From assembly GCF_003049525.1 (NCBI RefSeq), contig NZ_PYWL01000017.1, positions 1-59,177 on the forward strand: DNA of 59,177 nucleotides. Reading direction: 5' to 3'. Under the pieces are notes generated by a model. The model did no database searches. It was given only the letters and a program-made list of their open reading frames with translations, and was not told where the DNA came from. Source of the stretch: Lysinibacillus fusiformis. Its GTDB lineage: Bacteria; Bacillota; Bacilli; Bacillales_A; Planococcaceae. Below are positions 25,742-33,933 of the stretch, one piece after another. Position 1 is the first letter of the stretch; each line of letters opens with the position of its first letter. A program made the position numbers and the translations under genes.

Positions 25742-26698
25742 TTATTTAGCAAATTGGTCGGCCTCACGGAAAAAGTAAAGCCTAGTTAATAAATCCCCAT
25801 CTAATAAATGATAAATTTCACTTCCCCCTTGATCGCCACCATACTGGATTAGCATATGGAATTGTACTAAATAGACGACCTTTAATACAAAATCCTCTTC
25901 AAAACCCAATTCCAATAAAAAATGACAAGCCCTCTGTGCCGATACATTTTCATGGCCAAAATAGCCAAATCGTTGTTGCAACGGTTTATACTTCTTACAA
26001 AATGGCTTACCCACATCATGGAATAATGCTGCTATTTGTAATGCCAGCTTATCACTTTCCGAATAGTATTCATTGATATAGGCAAAGACAAAATAAGTAT
26101 GTTGACATAATAGGAATTGGTGATGTGGATTTTCTTGATTGAAATGATAAATCTCTTTAAAAAGTGGGATTGCTCGAAGTGTTTGAAAAAGCTCCTCATA
26201 ATTGGGCTCACGTTGAATAAGCGAAATAAATTGTTGTTTGGAAATTGCATAGGGGCTAGATCCATGTACGATATGCACTTCATCAAACCCTTCTCCCGCC
26301 GTCGGAAATTCTAAATGCTTACTCATTTTTTCCATTACCACTAACGGTACATTTCTCTTCCGTTGTTGGTTTCTAGCTACACATATGGAATAGGGCGTGT
26401 CAAAATAATAGCATTCCTTCCTAACCGAGCTTGGCAATTTACGTAGTGCAAATATCCTCCGCTCCCGTTCAATATTGGTAGCATCTACAATGACCGTATA
26501 ACCCTTTGCCACAAGGTCATTAAGACGCTCATATAATGTACGAAAGACCTGACGTGATTTCTGTTTTGTTGCGTCACCAAATAACTCTTGACGTATAGCG
26601 TCACTAGAAAGAACAACGGCATTTTCTCTTTTCGCAAGCTGCTTCACAAATGTACTTTTTCCACTTCCAGGTAATCCAACTGTGAAAATTACCTTCAT
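25742..26698 (-). CDS. Pnk-HD bifunctional RNA end-healing enzyme
   Basis: A 318-residue two-domain protein. N-terminal P-loop polynucleotide kinase: Walker A GLPGSGKS (8-15), catalytic-type SSDAIRQELFGD (31-42) and VIVDATNIERERR (69-81), as in T4 Pnkp kinases. C-terminal HD phosphohydrolase: CQHTYFVFAYINE (His200), ALFHDVGKP (His227-Asp228), FGHENVSA (His249), QFHMLIQY (His281) and a distal Asp. Runella HD-Pnk has the same two activities (5'-OH kinase and 2',3'-phosphoesterase) in the opposite domain order. It is followed by an RNA ligase, so together they can heal and seal broken RNA. The ribosome site is GGGAGGTGA. The function is assigned by family and context. Confidence 0.88.
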   Translation of the reverse strand: MKVIFTVGLPGSGKSTFVKQLAKRENAVVLSSDAIRQELFGDATKQKSRQVFRTLYERLNDLVAKGYTVIVDATNIERERRIFALRKLPSSVRKECYYFDTPYSICVARNQQRKRNVPLVVMEKMSKHLEFPTAGEGFDEVHIVHGSSPYAISKQQFISLIQREPNYEELFQTLRAIPLFKEIYHFNQENPHHQFLLCQHTYFVFAYINEYYSESDKLALQIAALFHDVGKPFCKKYKPLQQRFGYFGHENVSAQRACHFLLELGFEEDFVLKVVYLVQFHMLIQYGGDQGGSEIYHLLDGDLLTRLYFFREADQFAK

Positions 26699-26784
26699 CT
26701 CTTCTCACCTCCCTTCCAGTTTCTATATCGTATAAGATAAACAATCCTTTAGTGCTTTTCAATATATCCTTACAAGCAATTTAA

Positions 26785-26821
26785 AAGGCATGAGTCATGT
26801 ACTAAATCGCACTCATGCCTT
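26785..26821 (-). terminator. terminator of the M20/YfcC operon
   Basis: AAGGCATGAGT pairs perfectly with ACTCATGCCTT. On the minus strand it is followed by TTAAATT. It separates this operon from the RNA-repair operon, whose promoter must lie in 26699-26784. Confidence 0.8.
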
Positions 26822-26852
26822 CTATATGAATTATTTTTAGCTTACTTCACCC

Positions 26853-28022
26853 TTATGGACATAGTGTTCGTGCAATATTTTCAAAGTAACGAACACCATA
26901 AATTAGAGCTTCTTCATCAATTTTAAAACGAGGATGGTGTAATGGGTACGCTTCTCCAAACTCTTCGTTATGTACCCCTATAAATTGCATCGATGAAGGA
27001 ACAACTTCTGAAAAATCTGCGAAATCCTCTGTACCAAACATTGGTCCAGGTAACTCCTTCACACCTGTATCTCCCACAATCTCTCCAGCTATACGGCGGG
27101 ATAACGCTGTTAACTCTTTATCATTTGTAACAGAGGGACATCCTAGCTCCCATTTAATTTCTACCTTTGCACCGTGCATGGAAGCAATACTTGTAGCTAT
27201 CTTTTCTAAATGTTTACGCGCATCTACACGAATCGTAGAATCTAGTGAACGAATCGTTCCACCAAGCTCTGCTGTATCAGCAATAATATTTAAGGCCGTT
27301 CCACAATGAAATTTTGCCACCGTTAAAACAGGCGCATGTGTACTCGGTACTTTACGTGACACAATTGTTTGCAGAGCTACAACTATTTCAGAACCAATAA
27401 GTAATGGATCTATAGCGACCTCTGGTGTAGACGCATGGCCGCCCCTACCGTAGATTTTAATTTCAAAATCATCTGCCGCTGCAGTAAATTTACCGTCTTT
27501 CATAGCAAATTGTCCTACCTCATAATCAGGGCTCACATGTAGAGCAAAGGCATAATCGACATTTTCTACAATTCCTAGGGCTACTAGTTGAGCAGCTCCT
27601 CCAGGAGTCACCTCTTCAGCATGCTGAAAAACAAAACGAATTTCTCCACAAAAATCAGTCCCACGCTCAGCCAATGCTTTTGCTGCACCAAGTAGCATCG
27701 CTGGATGGGCATCATGACCACACGCATGCATGACTCCAGGATTGGTTGATTTAAAAAGTAAATCCGTTTCTTCTTCAATCGGCAATGCATCAATATCAGC
27801 TCGCAGTAAAATGGTATGCCCCTTATTTTCTGTTTTCGTCCCCTTTAAAAATGCACATACACTCGTCTCTGTTAAACGCTTCACCTCTAAATGTGGAAAC
27901 GTTACTAGTTGATTATAAATATATCGGGCTGTCTCATGCTCCTGATGTGATAATTCTGGATACATATGCAAATGCCGACGCCATTTAATTACCTGTTGTT
28001 TTAAATCAATTGTTTCTACCAA
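26853..28022 (-). CDS. M20 family amidohydrolase (peptidase/aminoacylase type)
   Basis: A 389-residue metallo-amidohydrolase of the M20D (HipO/AbgB/IAA-amino acid hydrolase) group. The TTG at 28022 (VETIDLKQQVIKWRRHLH) is preferred because AGGAG lies 8 nt upstream; the in-frame ATG at 28067 has no ribosome site and would overlap the transporter gene. Metal and catalytic residues are HACGHDAH, FQHAEEVTPGGA, and a late His in PLHHPRFKID. Such enzymes deacylate N-acyl or amino-benzoyl amino acids in the cytosol. It follows a YfcC transporter, which suggests uptake and cleavage of the same compound. Confidence 0.9.
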   Translation of the reverse strand: MVETIDLKQQVIKWRRHLHMYPELSHQEHETARYIYNQLVTFPHLEVKRLTETSVCAFLKGTKTENKGHTILLRADIDALPIEEETDLLFKSTNPGVMHACGHDAHPAMLLGAAKALAERGTDFCGEIRFVFQHAEEVTPGGAAQLVALGIVENVDYAFALHVSPDYEVGQFAMKDGKFTAAADDFEIKIYGRGGHASTPEVAIDPLLIGSEIVVALQTIVSRKVPSTHAPVLTVAKFHCGTALNIIADTAELGGTIRSLDSTIRVDARKHLEKIATSIASMHGAKVEIKWELGCPSVTNDKELTALSRRIAGEIVGDTGVKELPGPMFGTEDFADFSEVVPSSMQFIGVHNEEFGEAYPLHHPRFKIDEEALIYGVRYFENIARTLCP

Positions 28023-28053
28023 TCTAATCACTCCTACTATATGATTTATATTA

Positions 28054-29466
28054 TTAAAATGGTCCATAGTTTATGAGATGTGCAATGACTAATAAGACAA
28101 TTGCTAAGCATGTCTGTATAAGGAAATAAGGAAATACCCATCTAACCCATTTTGAAAATGGGATACCTGCAATTGCTAATCCTGCTAATAAAACCCCACT
28201 CGTTGGAATAACCATATTTGAAATACCATCACCAAATTGGAAAGCCAGTACAGCTGTTTGCCTAGTTACACCAATTAAATCTGCTAAAGGTGTCATAATC
28301 GGCATTGTTAACGCTGCTTGTCCACTTCCAGATGGTACTAAGAAATTTAAGCAGAGCTGAAGTAAAAACATCCCTACTGCATTTATTGAAGCTGGTAGAA
28401 CACTTACGGCATTAGAAACAAAATGCAGAATAGTATCAATTAATCCTCCATTCGTCGTAATCACTAAAATGGTTTGGGCAAATCCAATGATTAGAGCCCC
28501 TTCTACCATATCTCGAGCTCCCGTAATAAAACCTTCAGCCATTTTATTCGGTCCAATCTTACATATAATAGACATAATAATACTGCTTAATAAAAAGATT
28601 CCGCCAATTTCACTTATATACCATTGGAATTTTATTACCCCTACAATTAATGCAACAAAATTACCTAATAGTACAAATAATGCTAGTAAATGTCGTGTAC
28701 TTATTTTAAAGTCCAGATCAATCTTTATACTTTCCTCCGGATTAAACTTTCCATAAATCCCTTTCGATGGGTCGCTCTTTATTTTTTTAGCATGTCTATA
28801 TATAAAAAGGACTGTCAAAATATAAAAAACGGCAAACACGACTATTCGATATGACATCCCTGAATACATCGGAAGCTCGGCAATTGTTTGAGCGACACCA
28901 ATGTTAAAAGGGTTTGTAATGCCCGATGTAAAGCCCGTTGCTAATGTACCGAGCATAACGATAGCAAAGCCTGTCATTGCATCCATACCGAGTGCCATTG
29001 TTAAAGGGATAATGATGGCTATATATACTAGCGTATCCTCTGCAGAGCCAATTAATGTTCCTAAACTAGCAAATATTAATACGAGAATAGGGATTAATAC
29101 GTACTCCTTTTTCCCAAACTTAGAGGCCATCACTTTAATAAACGAATCAATGGCACCCGTTTTTTGCATGATCCCTAAAGCTCCACCAAATAGAAAGACA
29201 AATAAAATGATGGGAGCACCCTCAAGCATCCCCAAATGCACACTATTAAATATTTCTAGGAAGCCAACAGGATTTGAGCTTATGTATTGAAAGGATTCCG
29301 GATCAACAACCATTCTCCCATTACTCTCAACTCTTTCATACTGTCCCGCTGGTAAAATATACGTTAATAGCGACATCACTAAAATAATAATAAACATTAA
29401 TACAAATGCATTAATTCCCTGTATACGTGGTTCAGCTTCTTTTTTTTCTTGATGCAGGTTTACCAT
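28054..29466 (-). CDS. YfcC/DcuC-type membrane transporter
   Basis: A 470-residue secondary transporter with about 11-12 membrane helices, of the YfcC (C4-dicarboxylate/basic amino acid or short peptide-like) family. Family signatures are LTYILPAGQYERV near the N-terminus, GSAEDTLVYIAIIIPL, GFTSGITNPFNIGVAQ, and NFLVPSGSGQAALTMPIM near the C-terminus. It is first gene of an operon with the M20 amidohydrolase. Upstream lies a 380-bp region with two identical-geometry operators. The real substrate cannot be read from the sequence. Confidence 0.88.
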   Translation of the reverse strand: MVNLHQEKKEAEPRIQGINAFVLMFIIILVMSLLTYILPAGQYERVESNGRMVVDPESFQYISSNPVGFLEIFNSVHLGMLEGAPIILFVFLFGGALGIMQKTGAIDSFIKVMASKFGKKEYVLIPILVLIFASLGTLIGSAEDTLVYIAIIIPLTMALGMDAMTGFAIVMLGTLATGFTSGITNPFNIGVAQTIAELPMYSGMSYRIVVFAVFYILTVLFIYRHAKKIKSDPSKGIYGKFNPEESIKIDLDFKISTRHLLALFVLLGNFVALIVGVIKFQWYISEIGGIFLLSSIIMSIICKIGPNKMAEGFITGARDMVEGALIIGFAQTILVITTNGGLIDTILHFVSNAVSVLPASINAVGMFLLQLCLNFLVPSGSGQAALTMPIMTPLADLIGVTRQTAVLAFQFGDGISNMVIPTSGVLLAGLAIAGIPFSKWVRWVFPYFLIQTCLAIVLLVIAHLINYGPF

Positions 29467-29549
29467 AACCGTCTCCCCCTACTATTTATTATTCTTTAAA
29501 CCGAGACATAGACAACGTAGCAATTAGGCAAGTGATTACACACCATATT

Positions 29550-29584
29550 TTCCGTCACACGGAAAACTGTTCCGATTAACGGAA
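29550..29584. promoter_or_regulatory. twin TTCCG-N5-CGGAA inverted repeats upstream of the YfcC gene
   Basis: There are two inverted repeats of identical geometry, TTCCG-TCACA-CGGAA (29550-29564) and TTCCG-ATTAA-CGGAA (29570-29584). Their centres are 20 bp apart, about two helical turns. The first extends to TTTTCCGT/ACGGAAAA. They lie 84-118 bp before the transporter start and look like a paired dimer-binding operator. The regulator is not identified. Confidence 0.65.
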
Positions 29585-29731
29585 ACTTTATACACAAGAA
29601 TAAAAAACAGAATTTAAAATGTCAATATATTTTGATAATTCCAATAAATATATTTCTACTAATAGGACACGTAATTAATAATCATTTCTTTCAAAACAGG
29701 AATAATTACGGACTTTTCTACATATAAAAAA

Positions 29732-29759
29732 GACTGCTCCACCTTTTCGTAGAGCAGTC
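29732..29759 (-). terminator. minus-strand terminator hairpin with no recognised upstream gene
   Basis: GACTGCTC pairs with GAGCAGTC. The minus side is followed by TTTTTT. The only candidate it could serve is the 25-codon ORF at 29800-29877. The rest of the 576-bp stretch 29467-30042 holds the twin operators at its left end and a 7-bp dyad (TTACCTA/TAGGTAA, 29962-29991) ahead of helD. Confidence 0.65.
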
Positions 29760-29799
29760 CATGCATATCAATATTTTATTACCTTATACCATTATTGTA

Positions 29800-29877
29800 T
29801 CATAAATTTACAAAAATTACTAGACTATACTTCTTACCGAAGTAGATGTATGATAAATTTCCTGATTCAATCACCAT
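29800..29877 (-). CDS. possible 25-residue peptide
   Basis: An ATG at 29877 lies 7 nt after a perfect AAGGAG (29885-29890). It opens the frame MVIESGNLSYIYFGKKYSLV followed by IFVNL and stop, and a strong terminator lies about 40 bp beyond. The C-terminal half is hydrophobic. No clear promoter is visible, and the sequence is not recognised. Confidence 0.3.
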   Translation of the reverse strand: MVIESGNLSYIYFGKKYSLVIFVNL

Positions 29878-30042
29878 ACAAAATCTCCTTGAGATAATGA
29901 CGTTTGAAGACTTTCGAGTTATTCAAAGGATCAGTGTTCAGCCATTGAAAAGGAATCACAATTACCTACATCCCACCATCTATATAGGTAAGGGTTCATG
30001 CCGAGCGAAGATAAAAACTATGGAGAGGAATGTGAGTAGACA

Positions 30043-32346
30043 TTGGAAAATCAACATGAGTGGATGGAAGAAAAGCAGCACCTTAAGCATTGTTTAAATA
30101 TCATTGATGACAAAATGAAGGAATTACTGCTTCAAGAAAAAGGCTTTAAAGAAAATGCTGTCGCCATCAAGAAAACTTTCTGGAACGATGTCAGAGTCAA
30201 TTTAGATACTGCTGAGGATGTTGATGAAACATTTTTTGCTATTAAACAACAAGTAGAGCTACTTTCAGATTCAGAACTTGCACAGCAAAGGGCCATTCGA
30301 AATGTAAAGGTTTATGAACGTTTACAGCAGTCACCCTATTTTGCACGAATCGATTTTTTACAAAGTGAGCATCCTGAACCTCTAAAAATTTATATAGGTG
30401 TTGCCACACTTTTGGATGAGCAAGATGAAAACATCATCATTTATGACTGGCGTGCACCCATTTCCAGTATGTATTATGATTGCACTCCTGGTGAAGCTTC
30501 CTACGAAACTACAACGGAGGATATTCACGGTGAGATGCTGCTTAAACGGCAATTTATTATTAAAAATGGTCAGCTACAATCCATGTTTAATACAGGCCTA
30601 ACCATTGGTGATGACTTATTGCTCGATATCCTTGCACAAAATGCAAACGAACATATTCGCAGTATCGTTGCAACCATTCAAGCGGAACAAAACAAAATTA
30701 TTCGCCATATCCACTCACGTTACCTCATAGTAGAAGGTGTTGCGGGTAGTGGTAAAACGGCCGTCGCACTCCAACGAGTGGCTTATTTATTATACCGATA
30801 TCGTAATGAAATGACAGCAGATCAAATTTTACTAATTACGCCTAATCAACTTTTTAATCAATATGTCCATACCGTCCTACCTGATTTAGGTGAAGACAAT
30901 ATGCAACAACTAACGTTTATTGAATATGCTGAAAAACGTTTAGGTCGTCAGTTCCAATTAGAATACCCTTATGAGCAGCTTGAAGATCTATTAACAGAAA
31001 AAGATGAAGCTCAATATGTAACAAAATTAAATAGCATTTCATTTAAAGCAAGCCTGACTTACAAACAATTGATCGACCAATATGTAAGCTATTTGTCGAA
31101 TAAAGGCTTATTATTTAAAAATATTGTTTTTCGTGGAGAACGGATTATTACTGCACAGGAAATTACTGAATTCTTTTATTCTTTCCCATCCTCCATGTCG
31201 ATACCAAATCGCCTACAATTAGTGAAGGAATGGTTATTACAGCAATTAACGAAAATTGAAAGGGCTGAACGTACGAAGGATTGGGTAGAAGAAGCGACTG
31301 AGCTATTAGACAAGGAAGACTACTCCAAGTCTTACAGTGAGCTCTTATATGAGGGACGCTATACAGAAAACTCATTTGATGATTTTGATCATGAACGCAA
31401 AAAATTAGCGCGCCAAATTGTAAAAAAACATTTTAAACCTTTACGAAACTCTGTCAATCAATTAAGATTCGTTCATATATTAGGTACCTATCGTCAACTC
31501 TTTGATATATCTAATTCTCTCTATCAAGAATTTCAGCAGCTTGTCCCAGACAATTGGGAGGACATTTGCCAAAACACCCTTCCTAATTTAGCAAAACGAT
31601 TAATTGCTTATGAAGATGCAGCTCCGTTTTTATATTTACAGGATAAAATTGAAGGTCAGCAAACAAATACGACAATTCGCCATGTATTAATTGATGAAGC
31701 ACAAGATTATTCTCCATTCCAACTAACCGTCTTACAGCAATTATTTCCTAAAGCGCGTATGACAATCTTAGGCGATGGCCATCAAACTATACATCCGCAT
31801 ACCTTTGATAATCCTTCACTGCTCGACCCTCAATTATATGGTGAGCATGCTGAAAAGATGATTTTAACGAAAAGCTATCGTTCGACAAAGCAAATCATTC
31901 AGCTCACGGCTAAAATTTTAAATGATGGTAGTGAAGTAGAGGCGTTTAACCGAGATGGTCTAGAACCTTCGATTACAATTTTGCCAAATGAATTGGAGTT
32001 AAATAAACATATTATCCAGAGCATCAACACCCTATCTCATAAATTTGAAACGATCGCTGTTATTTGTAAAACTGCAGCGGAATGCTCAGCAGTGTTTGAA
32101 CAATTAAGCAATCACGTTGATATTCAACTTATTACACACAACACTAAGCAATTTAAAAAGGGTATATTATTACTCCCCGCCTATATGGCAAAGGGGATCG
32201 AATTTGACGCGGTCCTGATCTATAATGCATCAGCCGCCAACTATTCACGAGAAACAGAACGTAACTATTTCTATACAGCCTGTACAAGAGCTATGCACGA
32301 GTTACACATTTATTCCATCAACAAATTAACGTACTTCCTTCAATGA
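30043..32346 (+). CDS. helD: HelD, RNA polymerase-recycling helicase
   Basis: A 767-residue UvrD-like superfamily 1 ATPase of the HelD group, which pries stalled RNA polymerase off DNA and recycles it. The N-terminal coiled-coil arm (residues 1-~75, with KKTFWNDVRVNLDTAEDVDET) and the HelD-specific RAPISSMYYD segment identify the group. Walker A is VEGVAGSGKTAVALQRV, motif II is LIDEAQDYSP and motif III is LGDGHQTIHP. Motif IV-VI regions are KSYRSTKQI, AKGIEFDAVLIYNA and YTACTRAMHELHI. The TTG start is supported by alignment of the N-terminus with other HelD proteins; the ribosome site is weak. The 5' region carries a dyad but no recognised attenuator. Confidence 0.93.
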   Translation: MENQHEWMEEKQHLKHCLNIIDDKMKELLLQEKGFKENAVAIKKTFWNDVRVNLDTAEDVDETFFAIKQQVELLSDSELAQQRAIRNVKVYERLQQSPYFARIDFLQSEHPEPLKIYIGVATLLDEQDENIIIYDWRAPISSMYYDCTPGEASYETTTEDIHGEMLLKRQFIIKNGQLQSMFNTGLTIGDDLLLDILAQNANEHIRSIVATIQAEQNKIIRHIHSRYLIVEGVAGSGKTAVALQRVAYLLYRYRNEMTADQILLITPNQLFNQYVHTVLPDLGEDNMQQLTFIEYAEKRLGRQFQLEYPYEQLEDLLTEKDEAQYVTKLNSISFKASLTYKQLIDQYVSYLSNKGLLFKNIVFRGERIITAQEITEFFYSFPSSMSIPNRLQLVKEWLLQQLTKIERAERTKDWVEEATELLDKEDYSKSYSELLYEGRYTENSFDDFDHERKKLARQIVKKHFKPLRNSVNQLRFVHILGTYRQLFDISNSLYQEFQQLVPDNWEDICQNTLPNLAKRLIAYEDAAPFLYLQDKIEGQQTNTTIRHVLIDEAQDYSPFQLTVLQQLFPKARMTILGDGHQTIHPHTFDNPSLLDPQLYGEHAEKMILTKSYRSTKQIIQLTAKILNDGSEVEAFNRDGLEPSITILPNELELNKHIIQSINTLSHKFETIAVICKTAAECSAVFEQLSNHVDIQLITHNTKQFKKGILLLPAYMAKGIEFDAVLIYNASAANYSRETERNYFYTACTRAMHELHIYSINKLTYFLQ

Positions 32347-32371
32347 TAGGGAAGTGTTGAATGTACGAAGT

Positions 32372-32443
32372 GATTTCCATTCAGGGCTACAAAGCTCCAG
32401 ACGACACCCCTGTATACATTGGAGCTTAGTCCGAATGGAAATG
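32372..32443. repeat. long two-tier inverted repeat between convergent genes
   Basis: ATTTCCATTC/GAATGGAAAT (10 bp), GGGCT/AGTCC (with one G-T pair) and AAGCTCCA/TGGAGCTT (8 bp) stack into a hairpin of about 23 bp. It has two small bulges and a 20-nt loop. Neither side has a T-run, so it is not an ordinary terminator. It sits between the helD 3' end and the 3' end of the ABC ATPase gene. Confidence 0.7.
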
Positions 32444-32450
32444 ATCCTCG

Positions 32451-33206
32451 TTAAATATAGAACGTATAGTCTTCTGGAATGACACGTTTTAAAAATTTCT
32501 TCGTCCGTTCCTCTTTCGGGCTAACAAAAATATCATGAGGGCTACCTTCCTCTACGACAACTCCTCCATCCATGAAGATAACACGGTTTGCTACGTCTTT
32601 TGCAAAACCCATTTCATGCGTCACCACAAGCATTGTTGTCCCCTCAGCAGCAATATTTTTCATGACCTGTAGTACCTCGCCTACTAGTTCGGGGTCAAGT
32701 GCAGACGTTGGCTCATCGAATAAAATAATATCTGGATTCAACGCTACCGCCCTTGCAATCCCTACCCGTTGTTGCTGACCTCCCGATAACTGACTTGGAT
32801 ATGCGTCATATTTTTCAGATAAGCCTACTTTATCAAGAGCCCTTTTGCCAATTTCTACTGCCTCTGTCTTAGGAACTTTTCGTCCAATAATTAGCCCTTC
32901 TGTGACATTTTCTAATGCCGTTTTATTCGTGAAAAGATTATAGTTTTGGAAGACAAATGCCACACGCTGGCGAATTGCATGTACGTCTTTTTTCTTTACA
33001 TGTTGAAAATCCACTTCAATATCTCCAAATGTCGCATGTCCTTGATCCGCTTTTTCTAAAAAATTGATACAGCGTAATAATGTTGTTTTTCCTGAGCCAC
33101 TAGGACCTAGAATAACGACTACATCACCTTGATCGATAGCTAAATCTACACCCTTTAAAATTTCATTTTCACCAAATGATTTATGAATATTTTTAATTTC
33201 TAACAT
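32451..33206 (-). CDS. polar amino acid / cystine-type ABC transporter ATP-binding protein
   Basis: A 251-residue ATPase of the GlnQ/TcyN group. Walker A is GPSGSGKTT, the signature is LSGGQQQRVGIARA, Walker B is IILFDEPTSALDPEL and the H-loop is VVTHEMGFA. The ATG at 33206 is chosen because AGGGGTG then has normal spacing; another ATG lies 6 nt upstream. It is last gene of a five-gene operon with two permeases, a binding lipoprotein and a flavoenzyme. This arrangement resembles the Bacillus ytm/yxe sulfur-compound uptake clusters, so cystine or an S-modified amino acid is a reasonable guess. Confidence 0.92.
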   Translation of the reverse strand: MLEIKNIHKSFGENEILKGVDLAIDQGDVVVILGPSGSGKTTLLRCINFLEKADQGHATFGDIEVDFQHVKKKDVHAIRQRVAFVFQNYNLFTNKTALENVTEGLIIGRKVPKTEAVEIGKRALDKVGLSEKYDAYPSQLSGGQQQRVGIARAVALNPDIILFDEPTSALDPELVGEVLQVMKNIAAEGTTMLVVTHEMGFAKDVANRVIFMDGGVVVEEGSPHDIFVSPKEERTKKFLKRVIPEDYTFYI

Positions 33207-33219
33207 GCTCATTCACCCC

Positions 33220-33921
33220 TTAGGCATTGGCCGCTTTGTATTTGCTTAAATATTTTTCATAACGCTTGAACAAGTATTCGACTGTGCTACATAAAATTAA
33301 ATACACAATAAAGATATCAAGATAGGCTTCCACATAATTGTAGCCGACATTTGCAGCTACCTTTGCCTTCAATGTAATTTCAGGTAGAGACATTGCGTAC
33401 CCTAAGGAAGTTGCTTTAATCAAATTGACTGTCGCTGTACAAATATTCGGTAGCGCAACAACTAATGCTTGTGGAATAATGATTCGGGTATACGCTTGGA
33501 ATGTTGTCAAACCTACTGAGTATGCTGCCTCCAATTGTCCCTTTTCAATGGTACTTAACGCCGAACGAAATACCTCTATTAATATAGCTGTTGAACTGAA
33601 TGCAAACACAATAAATGCATACCATATTGGATTGATTTTATATATATCATATGGAATTTGATATTTTTCAAAAATAATTTTTAACATAAGCGGAATACTA
33701 CTATAAATAATGAAAATTTGTATAATAATTGGTGTTCCTCGCACAAAGGATACGTAGATCTTTGCTAAATGATGTACAACTGGAATTTTGTTAATCCTCG
33801 TTAACGCCAGTAAAAATCCTAGTGGCAGCGCAATGAACAGAGCAACAACTGTGACAAGGAGTGCGATGGGAACACCTGATAGTGCAATGAAAAATGTTTC
33901 AAGTAAAAATTGATAATTCAT
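33220..33921 (-). CDS. amino acid ABC transporter permease (TcyM-like)
   Basis: A 233-residue permease of the His/Glu/Gln/Arg/opine family with about five membrane helices. FVRGTPIIIQIFII and the cytoplasmic EAA loop EAAYSVGLTTFQAYTRIIIPQAL (about residues 131-153) are visible. The ribosome site is AAGGAGG. It pairs with the homologous permease encoded just upstream to form the heterodimeric channel. Confidence 0.92.
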   Translation of the reverse strand: MNYQFLLETFFIALSGVPIALLVTVVALFIALPLGFLLALTRINKIPVVHHLAKIYVSFVRGTPIIIQIFIIYSSIPLMLKIIFEKYQIPYDIYKINPIWYAFIVFAFSSTAILIEVFRSALSTIEKGQLEAAYSVGLTTFQAYTRIIIPQALVVALPNICTATVNLIKATSLGYAMSLPEITLKAKVAANVGYNYVEAYLDIFIVYLILCSTVEYLFKRYEKYLSKYKAANA

Positions 33922-33933
33922 GGTTACGCCTCC

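Noticed and set aside
29467..29549. Sigma-54 (-24/-12) promoter below the twin operators
   Set aside because: I searched for GG-N10-GC and found no properly spaced pair, so an enhancer-type site is not claimed.
29846..30097. 83-codon plus-strand frame upstream of helD
   Set aside because: It has no ribosome site, overlaps the helD start in another frame, and its composition does not look coding.
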